From: Clostridia bacterium
Lineage (GTDB): Bacteria > Bacillota > Clostridia > Oscillospirales > CAG-272
DNA: 5,512 bases
NCBI GenBank assembly: GCA_017631215.1
Contig: JAGBTR010000173.1
Coordinates: forward strand, 1-5,512
Reading direction: 5' to 3'
Made by a program: the position numbers and the translations under genes. Numbering within the stretch: the first letter of the stretch is position 1; the number at the start of each line of letters is the position of its first letter. Under the pieces are notes generated by a model that searched no databases, was not told the origin of the DNA, and worked only from the letters and a program-made list of their open reading frames with translations. Shown here one piece after another: positions 1 through 5,460 of this stretch.

Positions 1-1995
1 GATTGGAAGGCTACCGGTAAGTACGGCTACGAGGCTGATCCTACCACCTACTCGGATGTCAACACCAACCTGATCAACACCGATCCTCTGAGCGCTGCTT
101 ACTCGGCAATCGTTGCTCAGCTGAAGGTTTGCCAGGCTGCTGCTAACACCGCTAACAACACCTTCGACGCATTCCAGCTGAACTCCATCTACGGCTCCGC
201 TGAGGATGCTGCTCAGAAGGTCTTCGGTACCGGTACGAGCAAGGTTAAGTATGAGAACGTTACCGACGCTCAGCTCCTGGCTGCTCTGACGGCTTCCATG
301 TGCGAGGCTGGCGGCGTTCAGTACAACCCCTACCTGACCGACGTTACCAAGGTCATGGATATCTCCAAGATCGTCAACGGTAAGACCACCACGGGCATCA
401 ACGAGTATGAGCTGTACGAGAAGATGATCTCGAAGGCTTATGACCTGCTGTGGGATAAGTACAAGGTTACTGCTAACAACATCGCAGCTACCATGCTGAA
501 GGACTACATCTCGCTGGTTTACGAGGCTACTCTGAACACCGTTGCTAAGGACGGCCAGATCGGTAGCACTCCTCTGAATCCTAGCGCAATTGCTGACCTT
601 GCAAAGGCTATGACTAATGAGGTCGGTGGCGTTGTTATGGGTGAGAAGACCGAGGCTGGCGATCTGACTGACGGCTTCGTCGCTGCTTACCTGAACGGTA
701 CGGCTGACGGCAAGCTCGCAGGCACCTTCTACGAGAAGCTCGGCAAGAACTTCAACGCTACCAAGTTCGTTGATTACTATGCTAACAACGGCAAGGCTGT
801 TAAGATCACGACCGTCGCTGGCGGCAACATGACCTACGGCACCTACCTCGCTAACCCCCTGGCTAGCCTGAAGGCAAACCAGGCTGATATCCAGCAGCGT
901 CTGACTGGTTCGATGCTGAGCGTCAGCCTGAAGATCAACAGCGCAAGCAAGGATGAGATGAAGGCTTCCAACGTTCCTGTTGAGAAGGCATTCGATAGCT
1001 TCCTGAAGGAGGGTATCGCAAACCTTGATGAGATCATCGCTCGTTTCACGATCGAGGATTACAAGGCTAAGACCTACAACGACATGATCGTTAAGACCTC
1101 CAAGATCGTCGACTACTACGGCAAGAACGATGCTGCTGTTGCTGCTATGCAGCAGTACCTGATGGGTGTCAACGATGCTAAGGCATTCGGCGGTACCATC
1201 ACCTACACCGCAGCAAACGTTACCACCGTTAAGAACTGGACCTTCGGTAAGAATGGCCTTGAGGACACTCTGACCAACGCTCAGCTGCTGACCAACGTTT
1301 CCGCTGTTACTGTCAATCCTTACGCTACCTCGAACGGCGTTGAGACCGTTAAGGTTGCTGAGGCTGCTCAGAAGCAGATCAATGACGCCGCTGCTGCTGC
1401 AACTGCTGTCATCGAGAACGTTGCTATCAAGGTTAACTTCCTGAACTACCTTGAGGCTGCTCGTATGGAGTGGCTGAACATCTACCGTCAGTACACCGCT
1501 AAGGTTGAGAGCCTGGCTCCTCAGAACTTCGAGCTGAAGCTGAGAATGTCCATGCTGAGCTCCGAGGTGGATGATACCATCACGGTTATCAAGTACTACG
1601 CTGAGCAGGATGGCATCGAGCTGAAGAACTACAAGGCTAACTACCTTGAGATCCTCTCTATGATCGGTGCACAGACCAATCCTCACCTGGCTCTGCTTCA
1701 GGGCAAGACCATTGATGAGGTTCTGGCTGATACCACCAACGCTCTGGGCGCAAAGACCTTCAAGGATTCTGCCGCAAAGGTTCTGTCCACCTACGAGCTG
1801 GTTGTCAACTCCTCTAAGACCGAGTCTTGGGTTGTGACCGTTGCTGGTACGATGAACTCTGCAGGTGTTGTTGAGATCGATCCTCTGACCCACGTTGGTA
1901 CTGCTGTTGTTGATCTGGATAAGCTCGCTAACGAGAATACCGAGATCAAGACGGTTGCAGGTTCGACCACGACCACCAGAAAGCTGTACAACTAA
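1..1995 (+). CDS. Large probable surface/secreted protein, C-terminal part (5' end outside window)
   Basis: The frame is open from base 1 to the TAA at 1993-1995, giving 664 residues with no start in view. The first internal ATG (298) has no Shine-Dalgarno sequence, and the same composition continues upstream of it, so the gene begins left of the window. I do not recognise the family: no SLH, LPXTG, dockerin, cadherin or enzyme motif is visible. The protein is rich in Ala, Thr, Asn, Val and Lys, has only two Cys (residues 44 and 101) and about six Arg in 664. It alternates predicted amphipathic helices (roughly residues 110-185, 320-400, 455-580) with Thr/Val/Gly-rich stretches, ending in a probable beta-rich tail (about 600-664). 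Codon choice is strongly skewed to GCT, GTT, AAC, AAG, CTG and GGT, unlike the more GC-ending PTS gene next door, which suggests very high expression. Inference: an abundant exported structural protein, for example S-layer-like. An intracellular role cannot be excluded because the N-terminus, where a signal peptide would be, is missing. Confidence 0.85.
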   Translation, partial: DWKATGKYGYEADPTTYSDVNTNLINTDPLSAAYSAIVAQLKVCQAAANTANNTFDAFQLNSIYGSAEDAAQKVFGTGTSKVKYENVTDAQLLAALTASMCEAGGVQYNPYLTDVTKVMDISKIVNGKTTTGINEYELYEKMISKAYDLLWDKYKVTANNIAATMLKDYISLVYEATLNTVAKDGQIGSTPLNPSAIADLAKAMTNEVGGVVMGEKTEAGDLTDGFVAAYLNGTADGKLAGTFYEKLGKNFNATKFVDYYANNGKAVKITTVAGGNMTYGTYLANPLASLKANQADIQQRLTGSMLSVSLKINSASKDEMKASNVPVEKAFDSFLKEGIANLDEIIARFTIEDYKAKTYNDMIVKTSKIVDYYGKNDAAVAAMQQYLMGVNDAKAFGGTITYTAANVTTVKNWTFGKNGLEDTLTNAQLLTNVSAVTVNPYATSNGVETVKVAEAAQKQINDAAAAATAVIENVAIKVNFLNYLEAARMEWLNIYRQYTAKVESLAPQNFELKLRMSMLSSEVDDTITVIKYYAEQDGIELKNYKANYLEILSMIGAQTNPHLALLQGKTIDEVLADTTNALGAKTFKDSAAKVLSTYELVVNSSKTESWVVTVAGTMNSAGVVEIDPLTHVGTAVVDLDKLANENTEIKTVAGSTTTTRKLYN

Positions 1996-1996
1996 T

Positions 1997-2022
1997 TCAC
2001 AGATTCTCTAAAGAATCCGTGA
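1997..2022 (+). other. Hairpin directly after the surface-protein stop codon
   Basis: TCACAGATTCT (1997-2007) pairs with AGAATCCGTGA (2012-2022) over 10 of 11 positions around a CTAA loop. The only mismatch is A2001/C2018. It starts one base after the stop codon and lacks a following T-run, so it is not itself a terminator. It could protect the 3' end of an abundant mRNA, in tandem with the terminator hairpin 8 bases further on. That role is inference. Confidence 0.5.
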
Positions 2023-2030
2023 TACAAAAG

Positions 2031-2067
2031 CACCCCGTGAGTCTTCGGACTCACGGGGTGTCTTTTT
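2031..2067. terminator. Bidirectional intrinsic terminator between convergent genes
   Basis: A perfect 13-bp stem (2031-2043 with 2048-2060) closes a TTCG loop, which on the plus strand gives the very stable cUUCGg tetraloop. The plus strand continues TCTTTTT (2061-2067). The minus strand, read through the same stem, continues CTTTTG. It sits between the plus-strand surface gene (stop 1995) and the minus-strand PTS gene (stop at 2071), so it can end both transcripts. Confidence 0.93.
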
Positions 2068-2070
2068 GTC

Positions 2071-3723
2071 TCATTTGTGATCGCGCATATAGTCCTCAAG
2101 CTCGCTCTTGATGACCGACACCTGCGGACCGTAAACGACCTGCACGCCGTTGCCGCGGCGAATGATGCCCGCCGCCCCCGACTCGCGAAGCTTGGCGTCG
2201 TTGACAAGACTCTCGCTTACCACGGTCACGCGAAGGCGGGTGGCACAGCAGTCGAGGTTGGTGATGTTGTCGCGACCGCCAAGCCCCTCAAGAATCAGCC
2301 GCGAGACGCGGTGCTTGTCCTCCGAGGCGTTCGTGTTGTTCGAGCTGCCCTTGCGCTTTTGATCGTAATCCGCACGGGTATACAGCTTGGTCTCCTCGCC
2401 CGCAGCCTCGCGACCGGGGGTGAGGTAATTGCGCTTGCGGATGAGAAAGCGGAACAGCACGAAATAAATGACGAAATAAGCGATACCCACGGGGATGATG
2501 CGCACCCAATGCGTTCTGGCGTTGCCTTGCAGCACGCCGAACAGAAATAGGTCGATCACGCCGCCCGAGAAGGTCATACCGACCGCCACGTCCAAGAGGT
2601 GCATCAGCATATACGCAAGTCCCGCAAAGATGGAGTGGATGACGTACAGAAGCGGCGCGACGAACAAAAAGGTGAACTCGATGGGCTCGGTGATACCCGT
2701 CAGCACCGAGGTCAGTGCGGCGGATAGCAAGAGGCCGCCCGCCGTTTTGCGCTTGCTTTTGTCGGCGCACGAGTAGATGGCGAGTGCCGCACCGGGCAGA
2801 CCGAAGATCATCAGCGGGAATTTACCGCTCATAAAGCGGCACGCCTCGACCGAAAATCGCGCGACGTTGGGAGAGGCCAGCTCGGCGAAAAAGATGTTTT
2901 GCGCGCCGTAGACCATTGCCCCGTCGATCAGCGCCGAGCCGCCCACGCCCGTCTGCCAGAAGGGTAGATAGAAGACGTGATGCAGACCGAACGGAATGAG
3001 GATACGCTCGGTAAAGCCGTAGATGAAGGTGCCAGCGTAGCCCGATTTGAGCACGAGGTCACCCAGTGCATAAATGCCCGTCTGGATATAGGGCCAGACG
3101 AAAAACATCAGCACGCCGACGAGCAGGTACGCTGTGGTCGAGATGATGGGCACAAAGCGCGTGCCGCCGAAGAAGGAGATGACGCTGGGGAGTCGGATCT
3201 TATAAAAACGGTTGTTCAGCCAGGCAACGCCAAGACCGACGATGATGCCGCCGAACACGCCCATCTGCAACGACTCAATGCCGACGACGTTGGCGATCGT
3301 ACCCTCCTGCATCACGCCCGCCTCGAGCCGACCCGTCAGCGCAAGCAGCGTGCCGATGGTTTTGTGCATTACGAAGAAGGCAATGGCGGCCGACAGCGTG
3401 GCGGTTGCTTTTTCCTGCTCGGCCATACCGAGCGCGACGCCCATTGCGAAGAGGATGGGCAGGTTGTCGAATATGACCGTACCGACCGAGGCGAGTACCG
3501 AAAACACGGTGTACAGCACCGTGCCCGGTCCCATCAGCCCGAGCAGATTGTACTCCTCGAGCATTGTCACGTTGGTCAGCGACGCCCCGACGCCGAGCAA
3601 CAGTCCCGCGATGGGGAGCAGGGCAATGGGCAGCATAAATGCACGCCCGACCCGTTGAAGCACGCCGAATGCGGCCGAGCTTCGTTTTTCTTTTTTCAAG
3701 GTTTGATGTGGTTGACTTGTCAT
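2071..3723 (-). CDS. PTS sugar transporter EIICB, glucose/maltose family, no EIIA domain
   Basis: A 550-residue phosphotransferase-system permease that imports a sugar and phosphorylates it at the membrane. Residues about 20-430 are the EIIC channel (PTS_EIIC family), with many hydrophobic segments and family landmarks: FGGTRFVPI (185-193), FGLHH (245-249), GITEP (343-347) and TPGR (435-438). A polar linker (about 432-470) leads to the EIIB domain (about 471-550). There N486-I...C493-A-T-R-L-R matches the EIIB phosphorylation signature, making Cys493 the phospho-cysteine; Cys492 beside it is extra. There is no EIIA, so phosphate must come from an EIIA encoded elsewhere. Length and motif order resemble E. 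coli MalX (about 530 residues) and PtsG. The substrate (glucose, maltose, N-acetylglucosamine or another glucoside) cannot be fixed from sequence alone. The ATG at 3723 is preceded by AAAGGAAAG with 10 bases between AGGA and the start. It is divergent from kdgK and convergent with the surface gene. Confidence 0.93.
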   Translation of the reverse strand: MTSQPHQTLKKEKRSSAAFGVLQRVGRAFMLPIALLPIAGLLLGVGASLTNVTMLEEYNLLGLMGPGTVLYTVFSVLASVGTVIFDNLPILFAMGVALGMAEQEKATATLSAAIAFFVMHKTIGTLLALTGRLEAGVMQEGTIANVVGIESLQMGVFGGIIVGLGVAWLNNRFYKIRLPSVISFFGGTRFVPIISTTAYLLVGVLMFFVWPYIQTGIYALGDLVLKSGYAGTFIYGFTERILIPFGLHHVFYLPFWQTGVGGSALIDGAMVYGAQNIFFAELASPNVARFSVEACRFMSGKFPLMIFGLPGAALAIYSCADKSKRKTAGGLLLSAALTSVLTGITEPIEFTFLFVAPLLYVIHSIFAGLAYMLMHLLDVAVGMTFSGGVIDLFLFGVLQGNARTHWVRIIPVGIAYFVIYFVLFRFLIRKRNYLTPGREAAGEETKLYTRADYDQKRKGSSNNTNASEDKHRVSRLILEGLGGRDNITNLDCCATRLRVTVVSESLVNDAKLRESGAAGIIRRGNGVQVVYGPQVSVIKSELEDYMRDHK

Positions 3724-3733
3724 CTGATCTCTT

Positions 3734-3739
3734 TCCTTT
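3734..3739 (-). promoter_or_regulatory. Ribosome binding site of the PTS gene
   Basis: On the minus strand AAAGGA lies 10 bases before the ATG at 3723-3721, inside a purine-rich run. This supports that start over internal Met codons such as Met30, which falls inside the first membrane segment. Confidence 0.7.
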
Positions 3740-3778
3740 CCGCGGTGAAGTGCTTTTATTGTGGCACGCCCGCGATTT

Positions 3779-3784
3779 TTTATA
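3779..3784 (-). promoter_or_regulatory. Possible -10 box for the PTS gene
   Basis: The minus strand reads TATAAA here, preceded directly by TG, which would put the transcript start near 3772 and give a leader of about 48 bases. No good -35 hexamer lies at 16-18 bases: the sequence there is AACTTA-like. TTGGCA at 3810-3815 (minus) is too far away. It is the best candidate in the gap, but weak. Confidence 0.25.
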
Positions 3785-3814
3785 CATCAAGGCGGCACGG
3801 ATAAGTTTTTTGCC

Positions 3815-3829
3815 AAAAAAATCAAAAAA
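3815..3829 (+). promoter_or_regulatory. UP-element-like A-tracts upstream of the kdgK promoter
   Basis: Seven A's (3815-3821), TC, then six A's (3824-3829) end just before the -35 hexamer at 3833. That is the position where A-tracts bind the RNA polymerase alpha subunit. Together with the near-consensus core promoter this suggests a strong promoter. The function is inferred from position and composition. Confidence 0.55.
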
Positions 3830-3832
3830 GGG

Positions 3833-3861
3833 ATGACAAATGCGAGTTTTTCTGCTATAAT
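3833..3861 (+). promoter_or_regulatory. Sigma-A-type promoter of kdgK
   Basis: The -35 box ATGACA (3833-3838, five of six consensus bases) and -10 box TATAAT (3856-3861, consensus) are separated by exactly 17 bases. TG at 3853-3854 makes it an extended -10 promoter. The predicted transcript start is about 3868, giving a leader of about 45 bases before the ATG at 3913. Confidence 0.88.
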
Positions 3862-3874
3862 AAAAAGGAAGATT

Positions 3875-3892
3875 TTTGATTGCGGAATCAAA
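3875..3892 (+). promoter_or_regulatory. Inverted repeat in the kdgK leader, candidate operator
   Basis: TTTGATT (3875-3881), GCGG, AATCAAA (3886-3892) is a perfect 7-bp inverted repeat starting about 7 bases after the predicted transcript start. That is a typical repressor-binding position. An overlapping alternative pairing, TGCGG (3881-3885) with CCGCA (3893-3897), ends just before the ribosome binding site. A DNA operator (LacI or GntR type) or an RNA switch are both possible; the regulator is not in the window. Confidence 0.45.
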
Positions 3893-3898
3893 CCGCAG

Positions 3899-3905
3899 AA
3901 AGGGA
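3899..3905 (+). promoter_or_regulatory. Ribosome binding site that fixes the kdgK start
   Basis: AAAGGGA is followed by 7 bases and then ATG at 3913. This favours 3913 over an in-frame TTG at 3880. The TTG lies within the inverted repeat, only about 12 bases from the predicted transcript start, and would add 11 non-family residues. Confidence 0.85.
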
Positions 3906-3912
3906 TATCATT

Positions 3913-4935
3913 ATGGCAAAAATTGTTACCTTTGGTGAACTGATGCTCCGTCTTGCCCCCGAGGGCTACTACCGCTTCGTGCAGGCTGACACGCTGGGCG
4001 CGACGTTCGGCGGTGGTGAGGCTAACGTGGCTGTGTCGCTGGCCAACTACGGTCTGGATGCGGCATTCGTGACCAAGCTGCCCAAGCACGAGATCGGTCA
4101 GGCTGCCGTCAACTCGCTCCGCAAGTACGGCGTTGACACCTCGATGATCGTTCGCGGCGGCGACCGTGTCGGCATTTACTACCTCGAGAAGGGCGCCAGC
4201 CAGCGTCCCTCCAAGGTCATCTACGACCGCGCAGGCTCGTCCATCTGGACCGCACAGCCCGAGGATTTCGATTGGGATGCTATTTTCGAGGGCGCTGAGT
4301 GGTTCCACTTCACGGGTATCACGCCCGCGCTCAACCCCACCGTTGCTGCGATCTGCCTGGACGCTTGTAAGGCTGCCAAGGCAAGAAACATCACCGTTTC
4401 CTGCGACCTCAACTACCGCAAGAAGCTGTGGACGCGCGACGAGGCTCGCAAGACGATGACCGAGCTGATGCCTTACGTTGACGTTTGCATCTCCAACGAG
4501 GAGGACGCACACGACGTGTTCGGTATTGATGCAGAGAACACCGATATCAACGCGGGCAAGGTCGATCACGAGGGCTACAAGAGCGTGGCAAGACAGCTGA
4601 TGGAGAAGTTTGGCTTCAAGAAGGTTGCCATCACGCTGCGTTCGTCCATCAGCGCAAACGACAACGACTGGGCAGGTATGCTGTACGACGGCGAGAACTA
4701 CTGCTTCTCCAAGACTTACCGCATGCACATCGTTGACCGCGTGGGCGGCGGCGATAGCTTCGGCGGCGGTCTGATCTACTCCCAGATCATGGGCTACTCG
4801 ACGCAGGACTCCATCGAGTTCGCCGTCGCGGCAAGCTGCCTCAAGCATTCCATCGAGGGCGACTATAATATGGTCTCCGTCGATGAGGTCAAGTCCCTCG
4901 CAGGCGGTAACGCCAGCGGCCGCGTGCAGAGATAA
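3913..4935 (+). CDS. kdgK: 2-dehydro-3-deoxygluconokinase (KDG kinase), PfkB family
   Basis: A 340-residue cytoplasmic sugar kinase. KDG kinases transfer phosphate from ATP to 2-keto-3-deoxygluconate, giving KDPG for cleavage to pyruvate and glyceraldehyde-3-phosphate in uronate, pectin or gluconate breakdown. It starts with the ribokinase-fold strand KIVTFGELMLRL. PfkB signature 1 is FGGGEANVAVSLANYG (32-47), contacting the sugar. IYYLEKGASQRPSKVIYDRAGS (88-109) and CDLNYRKKLW (164-173) are typical of the KDG kinase branch. PfkB signature 2 is DRVGGGDSF (275-283), with Asp281 as the expected catalytic base; the usual GAGD appears here as GGGD. Length is normal for the family (about 310-345). 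It is a single-gene unit with its own strong promoter. No KDPG aldolase or uronate gene is in view, so the exact pathway is inferred. A related PfkB kinase (fructokinase or ribokinase) is the main alternative. Confidence 0.87.
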   Translation: MAKIVTFGELMLRLAPEGYYRFVQADTLGATFGGGEANVAVSLANYGLDAAFVTKLPKHEIGQAAVNSLRKYGVDTSMIVRGGDRVGIYYLEKGASQRPSKVIYDRAGSSIWTAQPEDFDWDAIFEGAEWFHFTGITPALNPTVAAICLDACKAAKARNITVSCDLNYRKKLWTRDEARKTMTELMPYVDVCISNEEDAHDVFGIDAENTDINAGKVDHEGYKSVARQLMEKFGFKKVAITLRSSISANDNDWAGMLYDGENYCFSKTYRMHIVDRVGGGDSFGGGLIYSQIMGYSTQDSIEFAVAASCLKHSIEGDYNMVSVDEVKSLAGGNASGRVQR

Positions 4936-4944
4936 GAGCGGGGA

Positions 4945-4999
4945 GGACGACGTGGGGGGACTTCTTGAAAGAAGTACCCCCACACCCCCCAAGAACTTT
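4945..4999 (+). repeat. Repeat A, copy 1 (GC-rich hairpin repeat)
   Basis: It begins GGACGACGTGGGGG, 9 bases after the kdgK stop. GTGGGGG (4952-4958) pairs with CCCCCAC (4977-4983) and ACTTCT (4960-4965) with AGAAGT (4970-4975), with one G/A mismatch between the two helices. A second C-run and CAAGAACTTT follow. TTCTTG (4962-4967) can instead pair with CAAGAA (4990-4995), so two folds compete. Against copy 2 it differs by one substitution and three single-base gaps (51 of 55 aligned columns identical). The T-run lies too far from the stem for a standard terminator. Confidence 0.85.
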
Positions 5000-5020
5000 T
5001 TGACAAATAAGAACAAGGCT

Positions 5021-5101
5021 AAAAGGTGGAGCTTCTGCCTCTGGCTGAAGAAAGGCTCGTCGCACGCGCGGCGGGCTTTTTGCTAACAAAATTGCGAGCG
5101 T
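5021..5101 (+). repeat. Repeat B, copy 1 (81 bp, inverted relative to copy 2)
   Basis: Aligned without gaps to the reverse complement of 5361-5441, 65 of 81 bases agree by hand count. The first 20 bases (19 of 20, including GGTGGAGCTTCTGCCTCTG) and the GCGAGCG near the end are best conserved; the middle holds a terminator hairpin. It lies just downstream of repeat A1. Confidence 0.85.
5051..5081 (+). terminator. Intrinsic terminator inside repeat B1, likely end of kdgK mRNA
   Basis: GCTCGTCGC (5055-5063) pairs with GCGGCGGGC (5068-5076), with two G-U pairs, around an ACGC loop. AAAG (5051-5054) extends the stem into the T-run 5077-5081. It is the first hairpin with an adjacent T-run after kdgK, about 115 bases past the stop codon, and no other gene intervenes. 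Confidence 0.75.
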
Positions 5102-5118
5102 AGCGGGAAAGTTTGGAT

Positions 5119-5242
5119 CGAGCCTTTTCAAAGGCTCGCGGAGTGCAGAGGCAGAGCCTCTGCTCGCCCTCCGCAGAGGGCGAAACCCTTTTATCCGTCC
5201 CAAAGCGCCCGAAAGGGGCGAATTTTCCGCGCCAGCGGAAAA
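5119..5242. repeat. Tandem array of five hairpins
   Basis: Adjacent inverted repeats with little spacing: CGAGCCTTT/AAAGGCTCG (5119-5138), GCAGAGGC/GCCTCTGC (5145-5163), TCGCCCTC/GAGGGCGA (5164-5183), CGCCC/GGGCG (5206-5220) and TTTTCCGC/GCGGAAAA (5223-5242). All stems are perfectly paired. The GCAGAGGCAGA core of the second also occurs in repeat B (CAGAGGCAGAAG at 5420-5431 and its reverse complement near 5029-5043). The array cannot encode a protein sensibly. Function unknown. Confidence 0.75.
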
Positions 5243-5244
5243 GA

Positions 5245-5277
5245 GGGGGAAACCACAAGTGGGGTTTCCCCCTTTTT
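5245..5277 (+). terminator. Second strong terminator-like hairpin
   Basis: GGGGGAAACC (5245-5254) pairs perfectly with GGTTTCCCCC (5263-5272), with an 8-base loop, followed at once by TTTTT (5273-5277). No gene ends nearby on this strand, so it is either a backup terminator for kdgK or the sixth member of the hairpin array. Confidence 0.65.
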
Positions 5278-5293
5278 AGGAGGGCGAGGTAAC

Positions 5294-5345
5294 GGACGAC
5301 GTGGGGGTACTTCTTGAAAGAATCCCCCACACCCCCAAGAACTTT
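5294..5345 (+). repeat. Repeat A, copy 2
   Basis: This is the near-identical direct copy of 4945-4999. GTGGGGG (5301-5307) pairs with CCCCCAC (5324-5330), with an inner TTCT/AGAA helix (5311-5314 with 5319-5322). The inner arm is two bases shorter on its 3' side than in copy 1. CAAGAA (5336-5341) can again compete for TTCTTG (5311-5316). Confidence 0.85.
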
Positions 5346-5360
5346 AATGGAATAAAAAAG

Positions 5361-5441
5361 GCGCTCGCCATTTTGATAACAAAAAAGCCGCCGCTTGTGC
5401 GACGTGCTTTTGCTTGGTCAGAGGCAGAAGCTCCACCTCTT
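5361..5441 (-). repeat. Repeat B, copy 2 (inverted)
   Basis: Read on the minus strand it aligns ungapped with 5021-5101 at about 80 percent identity. The conserved GGTGGAGCTTCTGCCTCTG segment lies at its right end, so the two copies face each other around the hairpin array and repeat A2. Confidence 0.85.
5381..5411 (-). terminator. Intrinsic terminator inside repeat B2, minus strand
   Basis: On the minus strand AAAAGC, a bulged A, then CGTCGC pairs with GCGGCGGCTTTT around ACAA, running into six T's. On the plus strand the same stem runs into GCTTTTGC, so it may work both ways. It would stop minus-strand transcription coming from a gene right of the window. Confidence 0.65.
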
Positions 5442-5460
5442 AGTCTGCTTTTTTACCAGT

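Noticed and set aside
298..300. ATG as the start of the first gene
   Set aside because: The frame is open upstream to base 1 with the same composition, and no Shine-Dalgarno sequence precedes this ATG.
2077..2550. Plus-strand open frame opposite the EIIB end of the PTS gene
   Set aside because: It is a shadow of the conserved EIIB domain and linker on the other strand; no ribosome binding site or family motif.
2977..3804. A 275-codon open frame on the plus strand opposite the PTS gene
   Set aside because: It is antisense to conserved EIIC sequence, has a charged low-complexity product without recognisable motifs, and no start signal.
3806..3821. T6-GCC-A7 inverted repeat as a terminator or regulator site
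   Set aside because: The stem is pure A-T with a 3-base loop and no GC core. It is better explained as the A-tract region upstream of the kdgK promoter.
3880..3912. Upstream in-frame TTG start for kdgK adding 11 residues
   Set aside because: It lies in the leader inverted repeat with no ribosome binding site, whereas the ATG at 3913 has AAAGGGA at 7-base spacing and gives the family-typical N-terminus.
3724..3912. CcpA catabolite-response element between the PTS gene and kdgK
   Set aside because: I looked for a match to the TGWAANCGNTWNCA consensus and found none convincing on either strand.
3787..5016. A 409-codon open frame on the minus strand covering all of kdgK
   Set aside because: It is antisense to a clear PfkB kinase, has no ribosome binding site, runs through the kdgK promoter and repeat A1, and its Val/Ala/Leu/Asp-rich product is the usual mirror of GC-ending codons.
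5019..5330. Minus-strand open frame of 103 codons across the repeat island, and a similar one at 4889-5203
   Set aside because: Both translate the hairpin repeats (FKKYPHVV- and SFKKSPHVV-type peptides) and cross the terminators. Such peptides arise wherever repeat A is translated and do not indicate a gene.
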